Shown: positions 1 to 12,742 of the stretch, piece by piece
How the letters are laid out: each line of letters begins with the position of its first letter
Numbering within the stretch: the stretch's first letter is position 1
DNA from: Spironucleus salmonicida
Lineage: Eukaryota > Fornicata > Diplomonadida > Hexamitidae
Assembly: GCA_000497125.2 (NCBI GenBank)
Contig: CM035319.1
Location: 186,001-250,000, forward strand
Length of the DNA stretch: 64,000 nucleotides
Reading direction: 5' to 3'
The notes under the pieces: generated by a model
What the model was told of the DNA's origin: nothing
Databases searched by the model: none
What the model saw: only the letters and a program-made list of their open reading frames with translations
Position numbers and translations under genes: made by a program

Positions 1-35
1 ATCTCCATTTTTATTTCCATTCCTATTTAAAAAAA

Positions 36-1562
36 ATGAATTTTATTCCCACAACAGCACTACCAGAGAGTACAAAGAAACTAGTTTATGTCCCACCATC
101 ACATGAAAAGAAGTAAAAAGATTCAGAGAATCAAGCATGCTATCCACTTTCTGAAGAATTACTTTTTAAATAATCAAATACAGTAAAACCACCACAGCAG
201 CAGGAGGTGTTTGTTACATCATCAGTTAATGATTAAATAGCCCCTTTAAAAACAATGGAATAATTTTTCGCGGTAATTCCTCCTTAAATTATTTTGAACA
301 TTAAAAAACTTTAATATATCAGTCCATCTGCGATTCAGCAATATACTATTCCAATAGCTATTACTGGATCAGATATTCTAGCAACATCATAAACTGGGAC
401 TGGTAAATCTGCAGCATTCCTCATACCGTCTCTTTCTTAAATTTTGACTGAAAATCTTAAGAAATTGACAAAGTCACCTTAAGAACATAAGTCTAATTAT
501 TCGGCAGTTGCAAAACCCTTTATCATTATTTTGTCGCCAACCCGTGAACTAGCTTTACAAAATTTTAAGGCCTCTTGCTAATTTTCTTTTAAAACAGGGA
601 TTTTGACGCGTGTTTGCTACGGAGGAGAAGGCTTAAAAGAGCAGCAAATAGCACTTAAAAGAGGATGTGATGTGTTAATTGGCACACCAGGACGTCTTAA
701 AGACTACATGAAATAAAAACTAATAGATTTTTCCTATATGAAAACTTTTATTTTAGACGAAGCTGACACAATGATCAATATGGGCTTCATCAATGACATC
801 AAGTTCATAAGGCAAGAAATTATTGAATAAACCTACTAACGGTCAAAATCCCAGCTGCAAACACTCATGTTTTCTGCCACATTTCCAAACTCAGTTAAGC
901 AAATAGCGAACGCATTTCTCAATTCTCCGTATTATATTCGCGTAGGGGATATTTTTTCTTGTGCGAAAAACGTCAAATAAATTATCTTGAAGCCGCAGGA
1001 CTTTAAGAAGCAGCTCTTCCTCAAATTTCTACTCCTCCAAAAGGGCGGGGCGTTGGTCTTCTGCAACACCAAAGCCACAGTAGCGAAATTAACGAAATTT
1101 TTGATTACTGAAATTCAGCAGAAAACGCTGCGCCAAATCCCCCAAATTCAGGCGGACGAGTTCGCCAAAATCACAGATTTTGACTTTTGCGAAACCGAAA
1201 TTTTACCGCAAAACGTGCAGTCGCTCAGCGGCGATAACACGCAGCAGGAGCGCAACGAAGCGATCGCAAACTTCTCCAACGACGCGCTGAAAATGCTCAT
1301 TTGTACGGACGTGGCGCAGCGCGGAATCGACCTGCCGAACGTCCAGTTCGTCGTGAACTACGAGATGCCGGACACATTCGAGGAGTACCAGCACCGCATC
1401 GGCCGGACCGGCCGCGCCGGAAAGGCGGGCACCGCTATCAGCTTCGTGGGCGAATTCGACAGCAAGGAGATGCTGAAGGGGGTCGCCGGGAACCTTGTCC
1501 GGAGCGAGAACGAGGTCCCAGCGTGGCTGTAGAGCATTTTCGAAAGAAAACGGCGCAAGTGA
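36..1562 (+). CDS. DEAD-box RNA helicase, DDX3/Ded1-like
   Basis: ATP-dependent RNA helicase of about 508 residues, a typical length for the family; Ded1/DDX3 proteins unwind mRNA 5' leaders during translation initiation. Visible motifs in order: Q motif with SAIQQY, motif I SQTGTGKS near residue 124, PTRELA, TPGR, DEAD near residue 241, SAT, a VFCNTK segment, TDVAQRGID, and HRIGRTGR near residue 453; the end VPAWL resembles Ded1. The start is the first ATG, preceded by a run of A. TAA and TAG are read as Gln, including the conserved Gln just before the P-loop; the frame closes with TGA. The last third (from about 980) is GC-rich and uses CAA/CAG for Gln until a final TAG, unlike the AT-rich first two thirds. 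It converges on the next gene with 14 nt between stops. Assignment to DEAD-box is sure; the DDX3 subgroup is an inference. Confidence 0.93.
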
Positions 1563-1576
1563 GCAATTTATAGAAA

Positions 1577-4500
1577 TCAGTCCTTCAAAAACGAGTAGTA
1601 ACTAGCCTCCTCTTCGACCTCCTCCTTCTTGATGTCTGCGAGTATCTTCTCGCCAGAGCTTTTGAGCGTTTGGATGCGCGCCTCCAGCAGCTAAATTGCC
1701 GATTTAATGAAGTTTTTGTCGCTATCTAGGAAGGCATCCGAGTAACCTAGCTGCAGGTAGAGTAGCGATTCTTTGAGCGATTAAGACTGCGCTTAGAGGA
1801 CGACTAGAACATTGTTGATGCTGATGTTCAGATCTGCATTGTTGACTGTGGGTTCTTTGTTGCCGGCGAGATTAGGCAGTATCATTGGTAGTTTCATACC
1901 TATCTTGGGGGTCGTGCCCGAGGTTGGCCTTCTAGTTGAAAGGCGACCTGTATTGGGGAATTACTGCGTCTTTATTTTCTTGTTATTCTAAATAATAACC
2001 GAGTGCTGGTTCATATTGGGATACAAACTTCTAAATAACGCTAAAATAGTTGATGAGAAATTACAATGAACTAGATAACGAGCTTCGTCGGAAAGTGACA
2101 TAAAGGATTAAAGTGTATCGTCGCTATTAACTACAGGAATGAGTAGTTCCACATTATCTTCTCTTTCTTTTTTGATTCTAGACTAAGTTTCAAGAAGATT
2201 TACTCTTTATCTGGTAGGGCTTAAATTAGTTTTTCTTGATTATCTTCTAGAGTTAAATTAACTGGAGCTCGTATCATTTTTGATTGAACTAACTTCGAAT
2301 ATATTTCCTCTAGGAACCACCATTGTTGCTTTGAAAAACTCACTACTAGGTAGGACAATTGGTGAATCTTCGGTAAATGGACGCATACCTAAAGTTTATT
2401 GCCAGACTTAATAACATCTACAAAAAGCATCCTACATTTAAATTTAACCTTTTGTATATTCTACCAATTTATTATCAGCTGATATTAAAACATCAGTTAT
2501 AAGTCTAATTAAAATAAAATCTTAAGGCTACAGCTTAAAATCACCCTGATACTTAACTTTAATTAAATCCAATATTTGCTTAAAAATCCCACAATCATAG
2601 CATAATCTACTAGAAGTCAATCTTTTAGGTATACCAAATATACCATAACAACATAATAAACTTAAGTATTAAAAGTGATGTTATGATTATTGTAATATAT
2701 TCAAAAAATAATCTATCAATGTCTAAAAGTTTCCTTCTTGAATAATAGGTTATATTTCACCCAATTTAATAGCATAATTACAAATCAAAAAGGTAATAGA
2801 AGTTAATGCCATTTTTGCATTATTTGATAAATTATTTTATTCACATCGATCAAATAACTAAATAAATGAATCAATTGTTGATTCAACTAATTGTTTCAAT
2901 TTTTCCGTATTAAGAAGGCCTTCAAAATCATTACCTAATAATTTTGATATAAAAACACAAGAATGTATCTAATTTTGATTATTAACATTATTAAGGAAAT
3001 CAAATAACCCATTATTAATGAAAATATCCCACACCTTATCATTTCCTGATGGAAATGTAATAATAGCATAAATAAGCTACAATGCAGCATCCGTAGTCTC
3101 ATCAATTTATACAAACTTTACTGTTCCATCGACGAAATCTGAGTCCATATTTTACAATGATAATTTAATTGCCCTCGAAGGTGAAGTTCTTGAAAACATG
3201 CAGATATTGCTTAAAATTTAAAGCGTAAATATAATATAATGGACTTCAAACATTGTATCCAAACTATTAATTAACTGTGTAGCTGTTTTTTAAATTCTCT
3301 TAGTCGTAAGAGTATTTCTATAATCATCATTATGTATAAATTCCGTGGTAAATCCTTCTCTACCTACTTTTGCCTGCTCTAGTTAATATGCTCTTAATAG
3401 ACTAGCATCACGAATATCAAATTTTTCTTATGCTGCATACAATCTTGCTTTTCTAATATTCTCATATTTTGTTGATTTTTCTACTTTTTATAGTTCGATA
3501 CTATCTTGAACATGTAACTATTCGATACGTTTGTTGTAAATTTCACGCAAACTCGCAAACTTTTCTACTGTCAGTTTATTAAGTTATGTAAAATTGACTG
3601 TATGACCATCTGGTACATTTTATCTAATTTTATCTTGATTTTTAAGCGTTTGTTGTAAGTACACTTGTTACTTTCTAGACGAGTGGTATAGATTTTTTCC
3701 ATAGTTTTTAATGAGCTGAAGAAGATAATGGATAACAAAATTTGCAGGAGTTTAAGATGGTTGATTTTTAACAAAAGCTTATGACGTATGCTATTAATTG
3801 CTGGCAGGTTTGGACTCCGTTTCTTAATTCCCTTACAAAAATCTAGTTGGTGATGTGCTTCTTGATCTAAAAGGATCTACTGGGTTTTGCGGAAGCTTTG
3901 TAGTATTTCTTCTACTTTAATTTGATTTTAATTAATGCTACATTATAGTTTCTGCTCCATCTTCAAATGAAGAATTGTCACATCGAAGTTGTTTAATAGG
4001 CGATAAACTAGATAAATTAGTGTCTTATGGTTAAAGTTCTGAATCTGAGTCTTCATCATCTATAATTCTATTCTTATTAATCTTCTTTTTTTGAACTTTT
4101 TGAACTTAAAAATTATCTTGAATATTGAATGGAAGATCTTAGCATAAAAAAATAATAAATTAATTTAAGCTGCGTGTAGCTCGTTCTATTATATTTAAAA
4201 TTGCTAGTTAACTTTCAATTTAATATTTTCCCTTAACTTCTAGCCAACCATTTTAAAATAAAGCAATAGATAAAGTATGTGCAAATTCTTTTTGATCACA
4301 ACAATCAGGTACAAAAGTTAACCTTTACATGATTGTAAGTGTTAAAGTTGTCTATCTATTTAATATATCACCAGATAAGTACGAAATTAACTGAGATACT
4401 AAAGATTTTTAATTACCTAATTCTATAATAACAAATTACTCTTCACAGCTCTTTGTATACAAATCCAGAAAATATAACATCGTAACTGTAAAAACTTCTA

Positions 4501-5218
4501 AAATTTCTGAAGATATCTCCTTATAACTTTAAATTTTAACCGCAAATTTACCTATAGCCATTAAAGCCATATCATGAAAGCTTTATAAAACTTCTCCTTA
4601 TATAAGAGATCTAAAAACAACATTATCTGTGGTAAACTCAAGTACTGGTTAAATTACTTAATTAAGATTCTCTGACAATCGGCATACTGCTGCAAAAAAT
4701 GCAAAACATTCACAAATTGATAGTAATAAATTTTCCAGTTTTTAACTATCTGTAAGTTTATCTGTGTGTCTAATTTAATCTGGTAAATCTAGTAAAAATA
4801 CCTCTGCAATAATAGAAAATATTTCCTTAAGACAAGGTAAAAATTCTAACTGCATATTTGAAGTATAAAATATGCCTTTTGAAAGTAGTGTATTTAAAAA
4901 ATTAAAAACTGCCGGTATTAATGCCCAAGGTTAAAGCTCCGAATTTTAATCTAATTATATTGAAAATAGATCTCTAGCTAACCTTTTTTGAGTTAACTAT
5001 GTGAGTAGAATACTATTACCCACTGAATTTTCAGGTATTATCTATGTTTACTAAATGTTTTCTTAAATTATCTGCAGAAGATCTAACAATTCTGGTAATT
5101 CTTGTAATGCAATAGGTGCATTATTTCGAGATTCATTATAATACATCAATGCTCTAACCTATCTAGATGTATCTGATTTAATCAGACTATCTGTGAAAAA
5201 TTCCTAAATTTGCTCCAT
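1577..5218 (-). CDS. Large protein of unknown function, 1213 residues
   Basis: One uninterrupted table-6 frame from ATG (MEQIQEFF) to TGA. I do not recognise a family. The first ~350 residues and residues ~650-900 look mostly helical with many Leu/Ile, as in ARM/HEAT-like or other helical solenoid proteins, but no repeat period was established. Between them lies a Ser/Asn/Gln-rich stretch with an acidic DDEDSDSE patch and a basic KKKINKNR patch. A charged segment around residues 560-620 could be coiled coil. The C-terminal ~150 residues are Ser/Thr-rich, then end in a Lys/Glu helix. The 3' end is GC-richer than the rest, matching the converging helicase end. Its start lies 42 nt from the stop of the SUMO-protease-like gene on the same strand. 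The long open frame with clean codon use makes it a real gene; function unknown. Confidence 0.85.
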
Positions 5219-5260
5219 TTGCGGAATTTTTAATATAAATATTTCGATATAATATTAAAA

Positions 5261-6442
5261 TCATACGACTTCAAAACTATCTGAACAACTAAAATTTTCA
5301 ATAAATTAGCTATTTTAGATGATAAAACTTAATAAATAATACCGTATATTAAGAATATTCTTCGTACTATATTGAACTAGTTAATTATCTGCTAGTAAAT
5401 ATGCAACTAGAAATACAGCATAACCACAATCATATGAATTAACCTACTTCGGTAATTTTATCATATCTTGAGACCCAATAGTTTATCTTAACTCTTGGAC
5501 AATGCAAGTTACCTATTCTAATATTTCTAATGGTAAGCCTAAGTTAAAAGAATCAAATGAATATATCTTATTCTCAACATGATGATAATAAGCACCATAC
5601 CAATGTTGTTATATACAAATAGGAAAAAATATACTTTATTTATCTTATTTTTTGTACTTTAGTATATTTTATTCCCTAATTTAGTTAGACATTAAAAATT
5701 AACTATCAAATGTATAACATTGCAAAAAAAACTTTAGGTAGTCAATAATTTAATCATCCATCTTCTCTTTTATTAATAAACATTTAATATTCACTGATAA
5801 CTAAATATTCTCATTATTTTCCTCCTCGAATGTATTATTGAGTTCTATAAACTATAAATAGGTGTCGACAAAGCAGATTTAATTTTATAAAAATCTAAGA
5901 TTGAAATTATTATTTGTTTTCAAAAAAAAGTTAGACAATTATCTATACTATTTTTATAAAATTTCAGTCTTCAATAAATATTCTAGATCTAACTTAAATT
6001 TTTAGTAAGTCTTAATTAGATAAATTTTAACCTTTTACAATTGTTACTATTATTAATTTGGTTATATATAATTAGTAACTATTGGTGGATCAACTTCGGG
6101 CAATGGTGTAGATTCAGATTAACTAGATTTATTAAACTATATAATTGGTGAGGAATAAGATATTGGTAATTAATTTTTAATAAAATTACATTTGTTCTGT
6201 GGAAACAATACAGGAAATGTGGTCCTAACTTTAGTAGGAGAAATATATGATTACTCTGAAATAACTTTTTGTATTGGTTCACCGGGAGATTAATAATAAG
6301 TTACTGAATTATTATTTTTCTTTTTCGGACTATTATATATAATACTGCAACCTTTTGCTGCTGAATACTTTACATTAAGAGCATTAATCCGATTTTCTTC
6401 ATTTAATTATTGTTATAATTTTTATTTAATAACATTGTTCAT
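5261..6442 (-). CDS. Ulp1/SENP-type cysteine protease (C48)
   Basis: Predicted de-SUMOylating (or related Ubl) cysteine protease of 393 residues. The N-terminal ~200 residues are Ser/Asn/Pro-rich and probably disordered. The C-terminal half carries the C48 catalytic order: His in QQHWYGAYY, Asp in YSFDSFN, the oxyanion Gln and nucleophile Cys in LPKQVNSYDCG (Cys near residue 337). The catalytic Gln is encoded by TAG at 5446-5444, which supports the Gln reassignment. Family members act at nuclear pores or in the nucleus, removing SUMO and maturing its precursor; specificity for SUMO versus NEDD8 cannot be read here. The start ATG (MNNVIKQK) lies 57 nt from the divergently transcribed WDR90-like gene, so the two probably share a promoter region. 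Confidence 0.85.
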
Positions 6443-6499
6443 TAAAATAATATACATTTTTATATAAATAATAATATAACTAATTTTAAATTTTTACAA
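6443..6499. promoter_or_regulatory. Short divergent intergenic region, probable shared promoter
   Basis: Only 57 nt separate the start codons of the Ulp1-like gene (minus) and the WDR90-like gene (plus). The interval is almost wholly A/T and ends in tacaaATG on the plus side. Both 5' leaders and core promoters must fit here or overlap the genes. No specific element was recognised; the assignment rests on position alone. Confidence 0.35.
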
Positions 6500-9400
6500 A
6501 TGTCAGCTGCTGGTTCGAATAAGGTTTCTTATCCTAATGTAGCAGATCTTAAGTACTCTAATACATTAGATTTATTTAAAGTACTATCAATTCCACGTAT
6601 GAATTTTTCCAAAACAGGATAGGTTTCTTAAGAATTAGATCATGTTATCAAAAAATCAGTTGTTTATGTAAGAGGTCCTGTCTCTTCAGCGAATAGATTT
6701 TTAGTTCCCTCTAAAATTTCATAATAATTTTGTCTTCCATAGAGATATCTTTTTATTTAAATTTCCCCTGACATCTCTTTTCATACTGCTAAAGATATAA
6801 ATACATAAACTCACACTTCATTGACACTTTAAACTTAGTCTATTTCAGGTTAAACAGTACGATTTTAGCTTACAACTTTAACTTAAATCCCAAAGGTTTC
6901 AGCATCTTCGGTTATTCTTCCTCTAAGACTTTAAAGATGGTCCACTTTAGTTATTGACTTTCACCAATTATATAAACTTGCATATAATAATACTTTTACT
7001 TATAGAGGTCTCCTATAATTTGAAGCAACAGCTACTTGTGTGGTAAAAGGTGTTTATATGTCAAATTTAAAATATTCACCATTTGATCAAATCGAAATGT
7101 TGAGGTTATAAGCTCCATCTGGATTTGCTGGAGCACCAATTTCTAATCTTTTAGAGCATTATGACTGGATAGAATATGGAATTAGAGAATTTGATGTTGT
7201 AAAAAGACAAAACCTATAATATATAAGCTAAAGGGATATTTTTAGTTAAAATATATCACATGCAATGCCATTTATTTGCGATTTAACTGATTTTTAATCT
7301 GAGTTAATTGAATTTTAATAAAAAGAACAGTAGATAAAAGAAATTAAAAACTAAAGCAGGAATAAGCCTCTTAATAATCAAAATAATAGATTAAGTTAAA
7401 CTTTAAGCACTTATAAAGCAGCAAAGATTTAAAAGCCAAACATGCCAAAAAGCAAATTTAATAACGAGAATTTACTGTAAGGTTAATAAGAAACTTAAGA
7501 GATCAATTCAACCAGCGAAAATTCATTATGTCAGATAATTAATAACTAAGACACCTCTGAATTTGATACAGAATTAGAAGATGTAAATGTAATCAATTAA
7601 GATCCATCTATGGATACCTATGATGAAAAAGTTAACTAAATATCTGATTTACAGGAATCAGCCGTACTCAATTCTCAGTAGTAACATGATTTGTCTGGTT
7701 TATAATCTACAATGTAGAAATCAATTAAAATTAATACAGATATTTAAGTCCTTTAAAGTGCCTAATAGTAAAATGATTATGATCTTGGTATATTTTAGAA
7801 TACAAATGCAGATTTACCATCTCAGATTATTGAATAAATGATAATAGAATAAGCAAAAAGCAACTAATAATAAGTTACAGTTTCTGAATTATAAGAACTT
7901 AAAGAAGCATTTTAGGAAGGTAAATAACACTTAGATGATAACTTTTAGACATTAAATTAAACTGTTAGCTCTATTAAAGTGGTTAAAAATGATTTTTCAA
8001 AAGTTTACAAATAAAAAATGTAAGAATTACACTCATTATTTGTTCCTAATTTATAACTAAATACTGTTAATTCAGCATTAAATGTTAGAGGAATTATCGG
8101 ATGTGAAGTAACACCTAGATTTTAATTTTAAAATCAAGATGCTTTAGAAATAGAACAGCCAAATTTAAAAAGTATAGCAACTTTAGACCCCAGGGATTCA
8201 ATGAGTTAAGCTATAAATTGGATGAACTTCCACATAGGTGGTAAAATTATGTTTTAAGTAGATCAAGATGTAAAAGTTAATTTGACAGAAATTGTAGGTG
8301 ATAAACCTATCATCATTCCAAACTAGTATTTAACATTACTTTTAAACCATAAAATTGCTGCTAGTGTTGTTATTCCATAAAAAGAGATTTAATTATTTAT
8401 TTCTCATGATTTAGTCATAAGTTTGCTATTCAAAATTTAATAAAATAATAAAGACACTAGTTTATACAAGGAAATTGATGTATTTATATTGTAATCAAAA
8501 AAGTCAAATATATAATTCTTAGCCTCTGCTAAAAATTAACATTTTATAGTTGTTTTTGAATCATATAGTGCTATTTTTGAATTAACTGATAAATTAACAC
8601 TATCTTTACGTTGTCTTTTTAATAATTCTACTACAGGTATTTATAAAATTGAATTAGCGTAGTTTTCTAAAATGAACAATCGTCTATTTTTAATTGGTAC
8701 TAATTAAGCTAAATCATCTGTTGCTATAGCAGTATTTTCCTTAGATAATGTGATTACTTTAGGTAATGGATGGTTAAATGAATCTTAATCTAAGTTTGTA
8801 TTTTTGAAGTCACCTTTAATTTTAGAATAACTAAGTAACTAATAAAGACATGAATGTGTGTCTAGTTTAATTGAAATTAACTAGGAATAATATATTCTTC
8901 TTACAAATTAAAATATTAGATAATTAAGACTAAAAGATGGAATCGAGCTTAGAATGTCTGCAGTTTCATTAGATTTTACTAAATATAAAAATTAGCTCAT
9001 TAAAATTATGCAAAATATTCTTATAACAGAAAATTCAATGTATAATTCATGTAAAATGAAATCATAGCTTTTTGAGGAAAATCTTAATAAGTTAATTCAA
9101 CTTTTCATATTTTCAACAGGTCTTACTAGTGCAGGAATTGTACCTAGTAGTCATAATTAACTTCTTTTTTTAGTACTCTCAAATGTAGCCATTGTGTAGA
9201 TAAAATTAGAGGATTTATTTAATAATAACACGCCGGATATAGATGGGTTTTTACCACATGGTTTCATTTCACTTCTTTCTGTTGCTTGTAGCGATAATAA
9301 TTTCATAGTATCTTCAGATATTGCTGGAAATATACACTGTCATCGCGAAATTTGTGGCTAATAAAATATGTCTGCAAAATTTAACCAGCCGGTAATCCAT

Positions 9401-11014
9401 ATTGATAATGTCCGCTTTATAACAACATAAGAAAACTATAATGAAACAGAAAACTAAAGTTCATAATTATTTAATAACTCTAACTTAGAAACTTCTGTTT
9501 CGTCGTAAAAATTAAATGTCTAATAATTCGTGTCATTTTAACAATCAGGTGAGTTAGCAGTGTTTGAAATTAATGAAAATGGAGCTCAAGAATACACTAA
9601 ATACTACCACACGACCGTTTATAATATTCACGATTTTGCATTTGATCCAAATCATTTTGATGAAATGATGATTCTTACTGCATGTGATGCTAATGTGGTG
9701 AATGTAGATAAAATTTACGAAAGAAAAATTTAGTATAGTATCACAGTTAATAGTAAATATAAAGATATATCATCTATTAAGTATCAGAACTTGATTAGAT
9801 ATCATCCTACTAGCTATGTTACTGCCATATTTTACCCTGAAGAGTAAGAATTCATATTAACAGATTTGAACAATTCTGATATGTTATTTTGTAGTAAAAG
9901 GTTATTTAAATCGATCGGAGGTGTATATGACATAAATTTTACTCAAAATGGTAATTATTTATTGATTTCAAGCTCTATTAACGGATTAAAAATATATTCT
10001 ATCGAAAAATAAATATAATAATAAATACATATAAAAACTGATTTAATTTCATTTAAGACAACCCAAATTTTAAACAAAACTACAAAAAAGATGACCGAAA
10101 TAGTTGTTGGAATAACTCCTTAAAACCAAATCCTATTGGCTTCTATGGAAAATTTGATTTAAGATCAGGGATTTAGGCCTCTAAATATTCAAAAATAATC
10201 TATGGAATTTGTTTTAGACAAAAAATCTAAATAAAAATTCATTTCAGAGGAACATTTAAGCTCAAGTTTCTATCAAAATCAAATTAAATTTATCAGAAAT
10301 ATGTTATAATAAGGTATTATTTAAGGCTCTAAAACTAATTTTGGACTAATTTAGTAAATACCACTTACTCCTGATATGGACATAAGTAATTTCAAATTTA
10401 TCGAAAGAAAAGTTTTATCAATTTAAATCTCTCATTGCATACCTAATCTTCTAGGCGCAGTTATAGCCGATACTTATTTTATTTCATCAATGAACCCTTA
10501 ATCTAAGCTTAATTTCTTTATTACCGCTTATTCTTTAGAAACTTTCTCGTTATCAAATGGAATGCAAGTTTAATCTTTCCATTTTACGACTGTAATTACT
10601 AATCAAATCGAGTATTCTACACCAATCTTGCTCCAATCTAGAGTTCATGGGACATATTGTGTATTCTTACCATATCCTGAAAGAACGTTACTATATTCGC
10701 TTAATATTTTAGTACCTTAAATATGTAGTTAATTTAGGGTTTCTGAACTTCCATTTGAAGTTTTAAATGCCAAAATTTCATATAATGAGGATAAAATTGC
10801 TTTATGTCATAAAGGTAGTTCTGTATTTATTTTTGATTGGAATTGCACCGATTTTTGTGACTCTGAAGAATAAGTTCTTCTATAGAAAGAAGAACTATAA
10901 AAAGCAATCTTGGAGCTCCGACTTGAAAAAATTGTTATGGGAAGTGGAATTTGTGAATATGGTAATTAATCAAGCATGAGTGGAAGTATTAAAAGTGGGA
11001 TAGTTATTATATGA
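6500..11014 (+). CDS. WDR90/POC16-like centriole or basal-body protein
   Basis: A 1504-residue protein. Residues ~20-190 resemble the CFA20 (DUF667) domain as found at the N-terminus of WDR90/POC16: VRGPVSSANRF near residue 57, then a CLPQRYLFIQIS strand, RWSTLVIDFH and VKGVYMSNLKY. A Gln/Asn-rich charged linker follows (residues ~250-520, many TAA/TAG codons), then long beta-propeller-like segments such as VYDINFTQNGNYLL near residue 1150. WDR90 family proteins sit on the inner wall of centriolar microtubules; CFA20 domains bind tubulin. Around 10010-10030 the frame runs through an AT-rich string read as Gln/Ile, but stays open and reads protein-like on both sides, so one gene is called. The RRP6 gene starts 33 nt downstream. 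The WD part is divergent; the CFA20 match is the main evidence. Confidence 0.82.
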
Positions 11015-11047
11015 TAATTAATGTGAAAATATTTTCCACTTTAAAAA

Positions 11048-12739
11048 ATGGAGCTGCTTAACTAAGCGCTTAAGCTGCTGAATTAGCTTCCGTCATAAAT
11101 AAAATAATCGACTTTACTCAGTTTATACCCTGAGTACAAATAAAATGTGTGTAAAATTGATGCTGTATTTGCAGAACAGATCGAAGCCATTAATAAATTT
11201 ATGAACCGAGACAATATAATATTAACATTCGACTTCCTGAACAATTAAATTAATCAGTTATTATCGCAATAAACTTAGTAGTCTACCTCAGATGTAACTA
11301 CAAAGTGCAGATCTATTATGACATTGCTAATTAACACTCCGGCGTCCCCCCATTAGGCATTTAAAGAGCTTCTTGTGCACTAAGAATTCCCAAAATTCTG
11401 TCCATTTGCAAGCTTCTAGCCCTATATATAACTTGACAAAAATTTGCTTATTTAACCTTCATAGGAACTCGATTTATAGAACTTTTCATCAAATTGGAAT
11501 GGAAAACATCCATTTGAGTAGATTATCACAGAATTACCAAGAAATACTAATTAGTTAAAAGAACTAATACCTAACGATGATGTAATCAATAATGCAATTT
11601 TCTACATTGAGACAAACTCCTAACTACTTTTAGAATATATTAATAGCGCAAATATATCATAAAGTAATAAACCTCCATCTTCACTTATTCTTCCCCTGTA
11701 AAATATATCCGCACTTGATCAATTCTAAATCATCCAAAAAGTATAACCCGCACTGAAATCAACTGCCTAGAAAGCCCTTTTAGCAACCTCAAAACTCATT
11801 CTAATCACCACAAATGAGGAACTTGCCTCAACTTGTGAATAACTCCTATAATTTCCAATTCTTGCTCTTGATGTCGAATTTTCGCCTTTTCATTCCTATC
11901 TTGGCAATACTTCACTCCTTCAACTGACCACTCCTTCTGGTGATGACTATATCTTCGATTTATTAGCATATTAAGATTTTACTCCGCTTAGAAAGCTATT
12001 TTCCAATCCTTATTCGCTTAAGATTATTCATGGGTGCTCAAATGATATATATTGGTTGCAACGCGATTTTCGTGTGTTTTTAGTTAACGTTTTTGACACA
12101 GCGGAACTTGCAATTTTATCGCGTTAACGTGCTAAACTGCAACATTTACTCGCAAAATATCACGTTTTTATCGATAAAAACGAATAATGCTCAGACTGGG
12201 CACTACGTCCACTAAAAACAACTCAAATTGAATATGCACGATAGGACAGTCACTGGCTCATCGGATTGAGTTGGGAAATGCAAGACTTAATCAATCGCGC
12301 ATTTTCTAAGAGAATGGTCGATTTAGAGCTTTTATCTGCTTCTAATCGAATAGATTTAGTAGAAGGATAAGCCATAAGGCCTATTAAATCTGCAAGTTCT
12401 AAGAGTTAGCTTGAAAATAGTTTGAACGAGTTGTGGCATGATGTTTACTGTCGTTTTTATGATTTACCAGTCGCTTAAGGCACGGAAAAATGTGTACAAG
12501 ACGATGAAATAACTTAAATCATCAGTGATTGGATGCAGAAATGTAACAATGATGGGTAGTTTAATGCCAGTAATTTAAAGTCTAAACATCCGATAAAGTG
12601 TGAAATTTGTGTTCAAAAAATTGAAATTCTAAGTGTTTTTAATCATTTTGGACACTTAAATTGCAAGTTTGAAACAATAAGACCAAGTTTATTAAATGAT
12701 ATCACAGATTAGTAATAGAAAATTCAGTTAATAGAGTGA
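11048..12739 (+). CDS. RRP6: RRP6/EXOSC10 3'-5' exoribonuclease
   Basis: Nuclear-exosome-associated DEDDy exonuclease of 563 residues, acting in rRNA/snoRNA trimming and nuclear RNA decay. Exo I: ALDVEFSPF with Asp275 and Glu277. Exo II: HGCSNDIYWLQ. Exo III: YARQDSHWL, fitting YxxxD with Asp at residue 400; the Gln inside it is TAG. The N-terminal ~230 residues are helical and may correspond to the PMC2NT region that binds the RRP47/C1D cofactor. A weak HRDC-like stretch may follow the nuclease core, and the C-terminus has paired Cys (KCEICVQK) with a nearby HFGHLNC, possibly a small zinc site. Start: ATG 33 nt after the upstream stop, preceded by a run of A. Its TGA is 3 nt from the stop of the converging bromodomain gene. 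Confidence 0.93.
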
Positions 12740-12742
12740 TTC

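Noticed and set aside
10005-10035. AT-rich string within the WDR90-like frame that looks like an intergenic spacer
   Set aside because: No TGA closes the frame, propeller-like text continues on both sides, and a split would leave the first half without a stop.
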